Position numbers and translations under genes: made by a program. 33,549 bases of DNA, taken from positions 1 through 33,549 of the forward strand of contig JAEXMB010000070.1 in assembly GCA_023444705.1 (NCBI GenBank), given 5' to 3'. This document shows positions 1 to 9,169 of this stretch, one piece after another. Source of the stretch: Pseudomonadota bacterium (GTDB lineage Bacteria; Pseudomonadota; Alphaproteobacteria; Micavibrionales; UBA2020). The notes under the pieces are model-generated. The model ran no database searches. It saw only the letters and a list, made by a program, of their open reading frames with translations, and was not told the DNA's origin. The first letter of the stretch is position 1; each line of letters opens with the position of its first letter.

Positions 1-654
<654 letters not shown>

Positions 655-786
655 AAATCATATGACCTTATAATTGCGGACGCGGGGTCGCGGCCGGAAT
701 TTCAGGCTGCGCGGCCATCAGGGGTGACGCCCGCGCGGGTATGACCAGCCTTGTTTTCCAAGGCGATCGAGCAGGGGACATTTTTT

Positions 787-2664
787 ATGCAGCACTTTTA
801 TGCGGTGGCCAAGCGTACTTCGGTTTTGCAACGCGTGGTACGCAGCGTTGCGCTGGGCGCCATCGTCATGCTGACGCTGACGAGTTGCGAGCTGAGCAAG
901 AACCAGCTGACCTATGACCGTGCGGGCGAACTTGATCGTCAGGATTTCCGCGACACCCTCTCGCCACGCGAAGTACCCGATGTCGAATTCGCCGATGTTC
1001 CTGAATTCACTCCCGTCGTTGCAACGCCGGAAGAACTGCGCCTGCCGTCGCCGCTGGTGACGGTGTCGGTCAATAACACCGTCAGCCTGCGCGATCTGCT
1101 GTTCGAACTGGCTGAGCAGGCGGATGTCGACCTTGAGCTTGACCCGCAAATCCGCGGCTCGGTGATCTTCACCGCCAAGGACCGCCCGTTTGACGAAGTG
1201 ATTTCGCGCCTGTGCGAGATGTCGGGCCTGCGCTATACGTTTGAGAAAAACGTTCTGCGTGTTGAGGTCGACCGCCCTTACAATAAAAACTACAACATCG
1301 ACTACGTGAATGCACTGCGTACCGCGACATCGACAATGCGTGGCGGTGTTGAGCTGGGCGGCAGTGGTGGCAGTGACACTGGCGCAACGACGTCGGGTGG
1401 TTCATCAGCGTCTATTGAAAGCACTTATGACACCGATGTCTTTGAAGAGCTGCAAACCAACATCGAACAAATTCTGGCATCGACCGATACTTACACGTCG
1501 CTGGCGACATTGGCGGATCCGGTTGTAACACCGATCAGCACCTTTGCGCCAATGCCGCTGCCAACCAATCCCGAAGATCCGTCATCGGTCCCGCCTGTTC
1601 TTCCCGGCTCGCCGCAGGTCAACCAGATGAATGCTGCGGTGCCGCCGACATTGCAGGTCAATGCCGGCATGGCCGAACCGCTGGTACCCAATCCGCCCGC
1701 GACATTTTCGATCAGCCGCCAGTCCGGCATGCTGAGTGTCTTTGCGTCCGAGCGCCAGCATCGCGCCATCAAAAAATATCTGGATGAATTCAGCCGCCGT
1801 CTGACGACGCAGGTTCTGATCGAAGCGAAAGTCCTGCAAGTCGACCTGACCGACGAATATGCCACCGGCATCAACTGGGATGAGGTCAAGCTGTTCAACC
1901 GTGACATCAACCTCAGTGCAAACTTCTCTTCTATCGGCCTGACGCCGGGGGCGGGTACGGATGGTTTCAGTCTGACGATCGACAAGGGTGACCTCACCGC
2001 GATGGTCACGGCGATCAGCCGCTTTGGTACGGTTCGTGCGCTGTCGAGCCCGCGCGTCACCGTGCTGAACAACCAGCCGGCACTGATCAACGTTGCGCAG
2101 AACAACACCTACTTCTCGTTCGACGTCGAGACCGAGGATGACTCCGATACCGGAGAGACCCGCTTTACGGTCGACTCCGAGCAACGCTCGGCACCCGAGG
2201 GTGTTATTATGACGGTGTTGCCTTCGGCAAACCCGACGACTGGCGAGATCCTGCTTTCCCTGCGTCCCAGCGTGTCGCGCATCACCGGCAACATCAACGA
2301 TCCGACGATCCCCTTCATCCTGGTCAGCCAAGGGCTGGATCCGACGCAGGATGGTGTCCCGACCAACAACATTCCGCAGGTCGCCGTGCAGGAAATCGAC
2401 AGCATGCTCAAGCTGCAATCCGGCCAGGTTGTCGTCATGGGTGGCTTGATGCGCGATGGCAACACTGTGACCGATACGTCGGTGCCGGTTCTGGGCGATC
2501 TGCCCTATGTTGGTAACCTGTTCAAGAGCCACAACGATACCATCGAGAAATCCGAACTGGTCATCCTGATCCGCGCGCAGATCGTTGCAGGTTCCAACGT
2601 CGATGACGTCGACCGCGAACTGTTCCAGAAATTCAGCGGCGACCGCCGTCCTGCCCGCATGTAA
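787..2664 (+). CDS. mshL: MshL/PilQ-type secretin, predicted lipoprotein
   Basis: Outer-membrane secretin of 625 residues, the channel through which a type IV pilus leaves the cell. I chose the ATG at 787 because AGGGGA lies about 8 bases upstream; a TTG at 751 would add 12 residues. A lipoprotein signal ends at LTSC (Cys34). A short secretin/TonB N-terminal domain covers roughly residues 90-150, followed by a Ser/Gly/Pro-rich low-complexity linker (about 175-300). The secretin core follows, with LIEAKVLQVDLTDEYATGINW-like sequence near 350-370 and the signature VPVLGDLPYVGNLFK near 573-587. The 'DEYxxGINW' element is typical of MshL, the secretin of MSHA-type pili, rather than classical PilQ. 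Gene order with the PilU-like ATPase supports a pilus function. The lipobox suggests self-piloting to the outer membrane (inference). Confidence 0.85.
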   Translation: MQHFYAVAKRTSVLQRVVRSVALGAIVMLTLTSCELSKNQLTYDRAGELDRQDFRDTLSPREVPDVEFADVPEFTPVVATPEELRLPSPLVTVSVNNTVSLRDLLFELAEQADVDLELDPQIRGSVIFTAKDRPFDEVISRLCEMSGLRYTFEKNVLRVEVDRPYNKNYNIDYVNALRTATSTMRGGVELGGSGGSDTGATTSGGSSASIESTYDTDVFEELQTNIEQILASTDTYTSLATLADPVVTPISTFAPMPLPTNPEDPSSVPPVLPGSPQVNQMNAAVPPTLQVNAGMAEPLVPNPPATFSISRQSGMLSVFASERQHRAIKKYLDEFSRRLTTQVLIEAKVLQVDLTDEYATGINWDEVKLFNRDINLSANFSSIGLTPGAGTDGFSLTIDKGDLTAMVTAISRFGTVRALSSPRVTVLNNQPALINVAQNNTYFSFDVETEDDSDTGETRFTVDSEQRSAPEGVIMTVLPSANPTTGEILLSLRPSVSRITGNINDPTIPFILVSQGLDPTQDGVPTNNIPQVAVQEIDSMLKLQSGQVVVMGGLMRDGNTVTDTSVPVLGDLPYVGNLFKSHNDTIEKSELVILIRAQIVAGSNVDDVDRELFQKFSGDRRPARM

Positions 2665-2712
2665 TCGCCCGCACGGGCGCGGGCAGAAGTGCAAGCTCCT
2701 GTGGAGGCAACC

Positions 2713-3534
2713 ATGTTGTCACGGCCCCTTGTTTCCTATGTCCTGACGGCAGCATTGCGCGACCGTTTGCTGGGCACGCTGTTGCTGATGATTGCGGCAG
2801 GTGCGGGGCTTGGCGTTTTTCTCGGGTCCGCTGCCGTGACCGAGCAGGAAAGCTTTTCGACGGTCTTCGGTGCGGGTGGTCTGCGCCTGCTTGGCGTGAC
2901 CGGCGTTGTTTTGTTTGTCTGTTTTTATATGCGCCGCGCTTTCGACAACAAGGAAGTCGAATTCATGCTGTCGCGCCCCATTTCGCGTCTGCGCTATTTG
3001 TTCAGTCATGCGCTGGCCTTTATCATTCTTTCAACTTTTATCGCGTTGGCCGTTACGCTTGTTCTTTTTATGACCGGCAAGCCCAATCCCGGGGGGCTGG
3101 TGGCATGGTGTTTCAGCGTGGTCGGTGAATATGCCGTGATCTCCGTCGCGGCCCTGTTCTTTTCGATCATGCTGTCAAGCGCGGCAGGCTCGGCCTTGGC
3201 AACGCTTGGCCTTTATGCACTGTCGCGCATGATCGGTATTTTGATCGGCATTACGCACCAGCCTGCCGAAAACCTGTTTTTCGCGGTGCTGAACAATGTG
3301 GTCGAGCTGGTGTCGCTGGTCATTCCGCGCCTGGACTTGATGGGGCAGACGTCGTGGCTGGTCTATGGTGTTGAAGGTGCGGGCGGTCTTGCCCTGCGTC
3401 CGGGCGCCGGATCGGTGGCGACCATGATAAGCGATATGCTTGGCGTGGGCGGATTTGTCGCCCTGCAGTCAGTCATTTTCGTGGCGCTGTTGTTGCTGGC
3501 CAGCGCCTTTGATTTTATCCGTCGGGAATTTTGA
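2713..3534 (+). CDS. ABC-2-type permease-like membrane protein
   Basis: A 273-residue polytopic protein with about six hydrophobic segments (near residues 20-42, 54-74, 98-120, 132-155, 160-180 and 245-268). Between the second and third segments is a charged cytoplasmic loop with DNKEVEFMLSRPISRLRYL, a pattern common in ABC-2-type exporter permeases. The ATG at 2713 is preceded by GGAGG at good spacing. No ATPase subunit is adjacent in the window, so either the ATPase is encoded elsewhere or the protein works differently. The stop codon overlaps the start of the next gene (TGATG at 3532-3536), indicating translational coupling. Its place between the secretin and the regulator/pilin suggests a pilus- or envelope-linked job, but that is inference. 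Confidence 0.6.
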   Translation: MLSRPLVSYVLTAALRDRLLGTLLLMIAAGAGLGVFLGSAAVTEQESFSTVFGAGGLRLLGVTGVVLFVCFYMRRAFDNKEVEFMLSRPISRLRYLFSHALAFIILSTFIALAVTLVLFMTGKPNPGGLVAWCFSVVGEYAVISVAALFFSIMLSSAAGSALATLGLYALSRMIGILIGITHQPAENLFFAVLNNVVELVSLVIPRLDLMGQTSWLVYGVEGAGGLALRPGAGSVATMISDMLGVGGFVALQSVIFVALLLLASAFDFIRREF

Positions 3535-4280
3535 TGTACCGTTTGACCGAAAAGCAGGGAGTGACGCTCGCTCTGCTGGCGGTGCTGGCACTGGCGGTGG
3601 CGTTCTGGCAGGGGTCGAGCGACATCGAAGCGCGCTGGGCCGGTGTGCCGCCAGTCCCCTCCATGCGCACCGCGACGCTGATGACGCTGGGCGACAGGGA
3701 ATTGGCGTATCGCAGTGGCGCGCTGACCCTGCAAATGCTGGGAGATGGCGGCGGGCGGGTCGTGCCGCTCAAGGAATACGATTACCACAAGCTTGGTGCG
3801 TGGTTTGATGTTTTGGATGAGCTTGATCCGGCATCTGACCATGTGCCGATGATCGCGGCTTATTATTTCGGCGCGAGCTATGTGCCGGCCGATATCGCTG
3901 TGATTGTAGCTTATCTTTCGCGTATCGGCGATAGCCCGGCGGGGCAGAAGTGGCGCTGGCTGGCGCATGCCGCGTATCTGGCGCGCCACCGCATGGATAA
4001 CCTCGATCTGGCGCTTGACCTTGCCTATAAGCTTACGCGCATCCAGCCGCTCAGTGGCAAACCGCTGCCGATCTGGGCGCGGCAAATGCCTGCCTTCCTG
4101 CTGAATGCGCAGGGAGATAAAGCCGCATCGCGCCTGCTGATCGAAGAAATGCTGTCATCCGCTGATGACCTGCACCCCAACGAAGTCAATTTCATGAAGG
4201 GCTATCTGGTCGAACAGCTCGGTGTTTCACCGCAAGAGGTCGATCAAATTCTGCGCTTACGTCATTCATCGGCTCAATAA
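3534..4280 (+). CDS. Membrane-anchored helical-repeat protein of unknown function
   Basis: A 248-residue protein whose ATG overlaps the stop of the permease-like gene (TGATG), so the two are probably made together. Residues 8-24 form one hydrophobic N-terminal segment that reads as a signal anchor. The rest is soluble, mostly alpha-helical and rich in Ala, Leu and aromatic residues. Segments such as WRWLAHAAYLARHRM and LDLALDLAYKLTRIQP resemble tetratricopeptide-type helical pairs. No catalytic motif is visible. The likely topology is a short cytoplasmic N-terminus with a periplasmic repeat domain acting as a partner of the upstream permease. I do not recognise a named family. Confidence 0.6.
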   Translation: MYRLTEKQGVTLALLAVLALAVAFWQGSSDIEARWAGVPPVPSMRTATLMTLGDRELAYRSGALTLQMLGDGGGRVVPLKEYDYHKLGAWFDVLDELDPASDHVPMIAAYYFGASYVPADIAVIVAYLSRIGDSPAGQKWRWLAHAAYLARHRMDNLDLALDLAYKLTRIQPLSGKPLPIWARQMPAFLLNAQGDKAASRLLIEEMLSSADDLHPNEVNFMKGYLVEQLGVSPQEVDQILRLRHSSAQ

Positions 4281-4294
4281 AAAGGCAAATTTTT

Positions 4295-5437
4295 GTGCAT
4301 AGCCTGAGCACAATCTCTTTCACTTTTTCCGAAGGGCTTGCGATCGCCGGCCTGGCGCAGGGCATTTCACTTCTTGTCTACCTGCTTTTGCGCGTACGTG
4401 AATGGCGGCAATCTCTTGCCGCACTGGCCTGTTTTACGACGTTGTGCTTGTGCTTCACGTTGCAATTCGCCCTGCGGCTTGAGGAAATGTGGCCATCTTT
4501 AAGGCTGTTGCTGTGGCTTGGCTGGACGAGCGTGCCTGTGCTGTCGTTTCTGCTTATCCTGCAAATCGCAACTGTGCGCCATGTGGGTAGCGAAACTATC
4601 ATGCCGCGTCCGCGCTGGCAGGAATGGTGCCTGCTGTTCCTGCCGCCAGCCGCTTTGCTTGGTGCGCATTTCTTTCCTTATGACGCCAAGGCCTGCACGC
4701 CGTGGTTTTCAGGGTGTGACGAATATATGGAGGTCGTCAACTGGCTCGGCTCGATGCTGGGGGCTGCAACACTTGGCCTTTTGTGGTTGCAGCGGGACCT
4801 CTTCAGCGGTCTGCGCCAGGGCGCGGGCGGGCGCGAACGCTACTGGCTGGTGCTGACGCTCATCGTCACCAACATCGGCATCGTCGTGACGATGCTGCTG
4901 CGTGCCTGGGGCAAGATCAGCCAGCTGGAAAGCGACGCCCTGTTGGTCATCATGGGGCTGGCCGCACTTTATCTGGCGTCGAGCAGCCTGTTTCGCGTCT
5001 ATCCCACGGTCATTGACCTGACGGCGGAACCCCGTGCGTTGCGGGTTGCGGCGGAGCCTGCGGCATTGAACGCCGACGAAGAAGCGTTGCTGGCGCGCGT
5101 GCGCGAGTTGATCGATGTGCAAAAAGTCTATCACGAGCAGTCTTTCGGGCGCGGGGCGCTGGCACGCGAGCTTGAATGCTCGGAAAGCCAGTTGTCGCGC
5201 GTGATAAACTATGGTTATGAAAAAAGTCTTCCCCGCCTGTTGAATGAGCGCCGCGTAGCCGATGCGCAACGTCTGCTGGCAGATCCGGCAATCCCCGTGC
5301 AGGTGGTCGCGTTTGAGGTGGGTTTTAACTCCCTCGCTTCGTTCAACCGGGCGTTTAAGGAAATCACCGGCCAGCCCCCCAGCGCTTTTCGGCAGGAAGC
5401 AGGCAAGGGCGGTGTTTCACCCGCTAAGGCTACCTAG
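4295..5437 (+). CDS. Membrane-bound AraC-family transcriptional regulator
   Basis: A 380-residue protein with two parts. Residues 1-235 contain about seven hydrophobic segments, like the membrane sensor halves found in some AraC-type regulators. Residues about 265-370 are an AraC/XylS double helix-turn-helix domain: the first helix region has RGALARELECSESQLSRVINY, and the second has the typical VAFEVGFNSLASFNRAFKEITGQPPSAFR-like ending. The start is a GTG at 4295 with AAGG about 9 bases upstream; no better start is visible. It presumably senses a membrane or extracellular signal and binds DNA directly. Its position just before the prepilin makes that gene a natural target (inference). Confidence 0.8.
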   Translation: MHSLSTISFTFSEGLAIAGLAQGISLLVYLLLRVREWRQSLAALACFTTLCLCFTLQFALRLEEMWPSLRLLLWLGWTSVPVLSFLLILQIATVRHVGSETIMPRPRWQEWCLLFLPPAALLGAHFFPYDAKACTPWFSGCDEYMEVVNWLGSMLGAATLGLLWLQRDLFSGLRQGAGGRERYWLVLTLIVTNIGIVVTMLLRAWGKISQLESDALLVIMGLAALYLASSSLFRVYPTVIDLTAEPRALRVAAEPAALNADEEALLARVRELIDVQKVYHEQSFGRGALARELECSESQLSRVINYGYEKSLPRLLNERRVADAQRLLADPAIPVQVVAFEVGFNSLASFNRAFKEITGQPPSAFRQEAGKGGVSPAKAT

Positions 5438-5625
5438 GCTCCCCATTATAGCAATCGAAGCTATCATTCTGTCAGAATGCATAAAAGAACGTTGAAAATT
5501 AAGAGATTCTTGAATGTTTCTATTGGAATATAAATGTAGATACGCATATCATTTGTACAGATTTGCACTACGCAATCGCGCGTACTCATAGATAAAAGAT
5601 AAGCAGTCTTGTTAAGGGGAACTCC
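5438..5625 (+). promoter_or_regulatory. AT-rich promoter region of the prepilin gene
   Basis: This 188-base gap between the AraC-type regulator and the prepilin is much richer in A and T than its surroundings (especially 5470-5600). It carries no gene. A strong Shine-Dalgarno sequence, AAGGGG, sits at 5614-5619 before the ATG at 5626. No clean -35/-10 pair stands out: TTGAAT at 5510 and TATAAA at 5529 are present but only 13 bases apart. The composition and length suit a separately regulated promoter, possibly controlled by the regulator encoded just upstream. Confidence 0.4.
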
Positions 5626-6429
5626 ATGAAAAAGACCACCACACAAAAAGGTTTCACGCTGGTCGAATTGGCCATCGTCATGACCATCATCGGCCTGCTC
5701 ATCGGCGGGATCCTGAAAGGGCAGGAACTGATTCTCAACGCCCGCGTCACCGCAACGATCGCGCAGATTCGCGCCTATGAAGCGGCCGTCACCACTTTCC
5801 GCGACAGCTTTGCCGCAATGCCGGGTGACATGCCCAACGCGCAAACGCGTCTGCCGGGTTGCGGTACGGCAAACTTTTGCAACCCGAACACGGCAGCTGG
5901 TGGTGCCGGTAACGGGATTGTCGGTGTGACGAACTGGGATGCTAACTGGAGCGCACAGGGGGTAGCTCTGTCTGCCAGTAATCCTATTGGTAACGAAACA
6001 GTCTTGTTCTGGATCCACCTTTTGCAAGCTGACCTGATTGCGGGCGTATCGAGTACCGCCATTAGTGGTGCCGCTGTGGAATGGGGTATTACGCATCCTT
6101 CGGCGCGTATTGCCGGCGGTTTTATCATTGGCTATGCCAGTGGCGCCAACCCGCCTCCTGGTGGTACGACTGGTGTAGGTAGTACCAACCCGGTCGGCCA
6201 TGTTCTGGCACTCGTGACTGCGCCGAGTAGCGCTCTTGCGAATACGGGCGGGACCCAGCCGTTGACGGCCGCCAAAGCAGCACAGATGGACCGCAAGATG
6301 GATGATGGTCGTCCGATAACAGGTTATGTGCAGGCCTATGGTCTTGCGACATCGTGCAATACCGGTGGTTTGTACATTGAAAACATCAATACAAACGACT
6401 GTGGTCTGATCTTCCGCATTCAGGGTTAA
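5626..6429 (+). CDS. Type IV prepilin-like protein (large, 267 aa)
   Basis: It begins with a short basic leader followed by G|FTLVELAIVMTIIGLLIGG, the class III (prepilin) signal. The glycine before the cleavage site and Glu5 of the mature protein are both present, so prepilin peptidase processing and N-methylation are expected. The following hydrophobic helix would pack into the pilus core. The C-terminal part is Gly/Asn/Thr-rich with four cysteines (two near residues 79-86, two near 243-254) that could form disulfides in the exposed head. At 267 residues it is longer than usual major pilins (about 150), so it may be a minor or specialised pilin. Its own promoter region and the following terminator suggest a monocistronic unit. 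Confidence 0.85.
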   Translation: MKKTTTQKGFTLVELAIVMTIIGLLIGGILKGQELILNARVTATIAQIRAYEAAVTTFRDSFAAMPGDMPNAQTRLPGCGTANFCNPNTAAGGAGNGIVGVTNWDANWSAQGVALSASNPIGNETVLFWIHLLQADLIAGVSSTAISGAAVEWGITHPSARIAGGFIIGYASGANPPPGGTTGVGSTNPVGHVLALVTAPSSALANTGGTQPLTAAKAAQMDRKMDDGRPITGYVQAYGLATSCNTGGLYIENINTNDCGLIFRIQG

Positions 6430-6442
6430 TCGCCCAAACAAT

Positions 6443-6477
6443 AAAAAAAGCCCCGGTCTTGTGCCGGGGCTTTTTTT
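6443..6477. terminator. Bidirectional rho-independent terminator between prepilin gene and dapE
   Basis: A perfect stem GCCCCGG (6450-6456) / CCGGGGC (6464-6470) with a 7-base loop is flanked by seven A on the left and seven T on the right. It therefore works on both strands. It lies between the convergent prepilin gene (ends 6429) and dapE (ends 6490). Confidence 0.95.
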
Positions 6478-6489
6478 ATTGTTTGCAGA

Positions 6490-7644
6490 TCATGTAAACC
6501 AGTCGCGCAGGAACAGGCTGTAGATTTTATACAGGCCCTTCATGTCATCTACGCTGACGCGCTCGTTTGTTTTGTGCATGGTGGCGCCGACGATGCCGAA
6601 TTCCAGCACGGGTGCGTGGGCGCGGATGAAGCGCGCGTCAGACGTGCCGCCGCTGGTGCTTAGCTCCGGCCTGCGGCCCGTCACGCTTTCGATGGCATTG
6701 GCCAGCAAGTCGGCTTCGCGACCCGGAGGGGTGAAAAAACTTTCGCCGTTGATGCGCAGGCGCAGGTCATAGTCGTCGGGCGTGATGCCCTCGACGGCAT
6801 TGATCGTCGCTGTGATCTTGTCGCTCAGGCTGGCGCCGCTGTGATGGTCGTTAAAGCGGATGTTGAACGTCGCGCGTAGCTGCGGCGGGATCAGGTTGTC
6901 GGCCGTGTTGCCGGTATCGACAGTGACGATTTCAAGGTTAGACGGCTCGAAATGCGCACTGCCGTGGTCAAGCGGCATCGTCTGCAGCGCCGCAAGGATG
7001 CGCAACATCTTGGGGATGGGATTGTCGGCCAGATGCGGATAGGCGACGTGGCCCTGGCTGCCCTTGACGGTCAGGTATCCCGTGATGGTGCCGCGCCGGC
7101 CGATCTTCATCATGTCGCCGAGCTGTTCGCGCGAGGTCGGCTCCCCCACCAGACAGAAGTCGATTTTCTCGCCGCGATCCGCCAGCCATTCCAGCACCTT
7201 GCGCGTGCCATTGATGGCGGGGCCTTCCTCGTCGCCGGTGATGAGAAAGCTCAGCGAGCCTTGCGGGTTTTTGTCAGCAATGAAATCAAGTGCGGCAGCG
7301 ACGAAGCAGGCCAGCGGCCCTTTCATATCGGCAGCGCCGCGGCCGTGAACGTAGCCATCGGCAACCGTGCCCGCAAAGGGGTTGTGCTGCCACTGATCGG
7401 CATCGGCGGCGGGCACGACGTCGGTGTGTCCCGCAAAGCAGAAATGCGGCGCGCCCGTGCCACGGCGGGCATAAAGGTTGTTGATGCGCGCCGTGCCGTC
7501 ATCGCCGCCAAAGGGCAGGCGGTGACAGGTGAAACCATGTGCGGCCAGCAGTTTTTCCAGCACGTCGAGCGCGCCCGCGTCGGCGGGCGTGACGGAAGGG
7601 CAGCGGATCAAGTCTTGCAAAAGCGTAACCGGATCGACCGTCAT
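6490..7644 (-). CDS. dapE: Succinyl-diaminopimelate desuccinylase
   Basis: A zinc hydrolase of 384 residues that removes succinate from N-succinyl-LL-2,6-diaminopimelate in lysine and peptidoglycan precursor synthesis. M20 peptidase-family metal ligands are in place: His73 in AGHTDVVP, Asp106 in GRGAADMKG, Glu139/Glu140 in TGDEEG, Glu168 in VGEPTS and His357 in MHKTNERVS. The length is normal for DapE. The start at 7644 has AAAGG a suitable distance upstream. It lies 24 bases after dapD, the gene for the preceding acylated branch of the pathway, so both enzymes of the succinylase route are in one operon. Transcription ends at the bidirectional hairpin at 6443-6477. Confidence 0.96.
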   Translation of the reverse strand: MTVDPVTLLQDLIRCPSVTPADAGALDVLEKLLAAHGFTCHRLPFGGDDGTARINNLYARRGTGAPHFCFAGHTDVVPAADADQWQHNPFAGTVADGYVHGRGAADMKGPLACFVAAALDFIADKNPQGSLSFLITGDEEGPAINGTRKVLEWLADRGEKIDFCLVGEPTSREQLGDMMKIGRRGTITGYLTVKGSQGHVAYPHLADNPIPKMLRILAALQTMPLDHGSAHFEPSNLEIVTVDTGNTADNLIPPQLRATFNIRFNDHHSGASLSDKITATINAVEGITPDDYDLRLRINGESFFTPPGREADLLANAIESVTGRRPELSTSGGTSDARFIRAHAPVLEFGIVGATMHKTNERVSVDDMKGLYKIYSLFLRDWFT

Positions 7645-7668
7645 GGGGCACCTTTGGGGTATGAGTGG

Positions 7669-8502
7669 TTATTCGCGCAACAATTCGTTGATCGATGTCT
7701 TCGCGCGCGTCTTGGCGTCGACGCGCTTGACGATGACGGCGCAGGACAGATTGGGTCCGGCGCTGCCATCGGGCAAGGGCTTGCCCGGCAAGGTGCCTGG
7801 CACGACGACGCTGCCCGCGGGCACGCGGCCCATAAAGGTCTCGCCCGTCGTACGGTCGACGATCTTGGTCGAAGCACCCAGAAACACGCCCATCGAAATG
7901 ACGGCGCCTTCCTCGACGATCACGCCTTCGGCGATTTCGCTGCGCGCACCGATGAAGCAGTTGTCTTCGATAATAACGGGATTGGCCTGTAAAGGTTCCA
8001 AGACACCGCCGATGCCAACCCCGCCCGAGATATGGCAGTTGCGCCCGATCTGCGCGCAGGAGCCGATGGTGACCCAGGTATCGACCATCGTGCCTTCGCC
8101 GACATGGGCGCCGATATTGACGAAGGAGGGCATCAGCACGACCTTGGGCGCGATGTAGGCGCCAGTGCGCACGATTGATCCGGGAACGGCGCGAAAGCCT
8201 GCATCGGCGAAATCGCGGCCTTCCATGCCCTCAAAGCGCAGGCCCACTTTGTCGTACCACGCGGTGCCGTCGGGCCCGCCCGCCATCGGGCGGTTGTCAT
8301 TCAGGCGAAACGACAGCAACACCGCCTGCTTGACCCAGGTATTGACGTGCCATGCGCCGTCTTTCTTTTCCGCCACGCGCAGGTGACCGGTATTAAGGGC
8401 GTGCAACACATGCATGACGGCCGCGCGCGCGCCATCCTTGTCCTCGATATTGTCGCGGACGTTCCAGAAGGCTTCGATCTGTGCTTGCAGCGAGACGGTC
8501 AT
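7669..8502 (-). CDS. dapD: 2,3,4,5-tetrahydropyridine-2,6-dicarboxylate N-succinyltransferase
   Basis: A cytoplasmic acyltransferase of 277 residues that transfers succinyl from succinyl-CoA to tetrahydrodipicolinate, the committed step of the succinylase lysine pathway. The N-terminal helical domain contains NTWVKQAVLLSFRLND. The C-terminal half is a left-handed beta-helix built from hexapeptide repeats, seen as VNIGAHVGEGTMVDTWVTIG, IGRNCHISGGVGIGGVLEP and later strands with FIGARSEIAEGVIVEEGAV. The ATG at 8500-8502 overlaps the stop codon of the HAD gene (ATGA), indicating coupled translation. Succinyl rather than acetyl specificity follows from family membership and from pairing with dapE. 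Confidence 0.96.
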   Translation of the reverse strand: MTVSLQAQIEAFWNVRDNIEDKDGARAAVMHVLHALNTGHLRVAEKKDGAWHVNTWVKQAVLLSFRLNDNRPMAGGPDGTAWYDKVGLRFEGMEGRDFADAGFRAVPGSIVRTGAYIAPKVVLMPSFVNIGAHVGEGTMVDTWVTIGSCAQIGRNCHISGGVGIGGVLEPLQANPVIIEDNCFIGARSEIAEGVIVEEGAVISMGVFLGASTKIVDRTTGETFMGRVPAGSVVVPGTLPGKPLPDGSAGPNLSCAVIVKRVDAKTRAKTSINELLRE

Positions 8503-9167
8503 GAGGTGGCCTTTTTCAGCGTGGTGAAATAATCGCGGGCAAAGAAATCAGGCAGGCGCGCGGCACTGTGATGCACATGCACGTGGGCATCAGCGTTGCC
8601 GTCGCCATGCAACCAGACCGTGGTCATGCCGCGTGCATGGGCGGGGACGAGGTTGATCTGCATATCCTCGACCATACAGGCGCGCGCAGCCGTTACGCCG
8701 TGGCGCTTGAGGAACAGGTCATAGGTGGCATCCATCGGCTTGGGCCAGTAATCGGCATCCTCGACTGCGAAGACGGCATCGATGGCGCCGCTCAGGCCGA
8801 GGTGGTCGAGCATGCGGTGCGCAAATCCCTGCGGCGCATTGGTGAAGACGATCTTGCGGCCGGGCAGGGCACGCAGGGTGCTTTGCGTGATGGCGCAATG
8901 CGCAATAGGCGTCAGGTCGAAATCGTGGACGTAGGACAGAAAGTCTGCGGGTGCGATGCCGTGTTCGCTCATCAGGCCGCGCAGGGTGGTGCCGTATTTG
9001 TGAAAGTAGTCGCGGCGGATGACGTCGGCCTCGTCAACCGGCAGCTTGAGCAGTTCCGCCACAAAAGCCGTCATGCGCTGCCCCATCTGGGGAAAAGAAT
9101 GCGGCTCGGCATTATAAAGCGTGTTGTCGAGGTCAAAGACCCAGGTGTCGATATGGTCAAAAGCCAT
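8499..9167 (-). CDS. HAD-superfamily pyrimidine 5'-nucleotidase-like hydrolase
   Basis: A phosphohydrolase of 222 residues. HAD motif I is VFDLDNTLYNAE (nucleophile Asp16, second Asp18), motif II is IVFTNAP, motif III contains the Lys of YWPKPM, and motif IV is MVEDMQINLVPA. The arrangement matches the SDT1/YjjG-like group annotated as pyrimidine 5'-nucleotidase, which dephosphorylates UMP/CMP or detoxifies modified nucleotides; the substrate here is inferred. The gene starts 2 bases after recR ends, has AAGGCGG upstream, and overlaps dapD by 4 bases. The C-terminal His-rich stretch (HVHVHH) is unusual, but I assign no function to it. Confidence 0.85.
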   Translation of the reverse strand: MAFDHIDTWVFDLDNTLYNAEPHSFPQMGQRMTAFVAELLKLPVDEADVIRRDYFHKYGTTLRGLMSEHGIAPADFLSYVHDFDLTPIAHCAITQSTLRALPGRKIVFTNAPQGFAHRMLDHLGLSGAIDAVFAVEDADYWPKPMDATYDLFLKRHGVTAARACMVEDMQINLVPAHARGMTTVWLHGDGNADAHVHVHHSAARLPDFFARDYFTTLKKATS

Positions 9168-9169
9168 GC

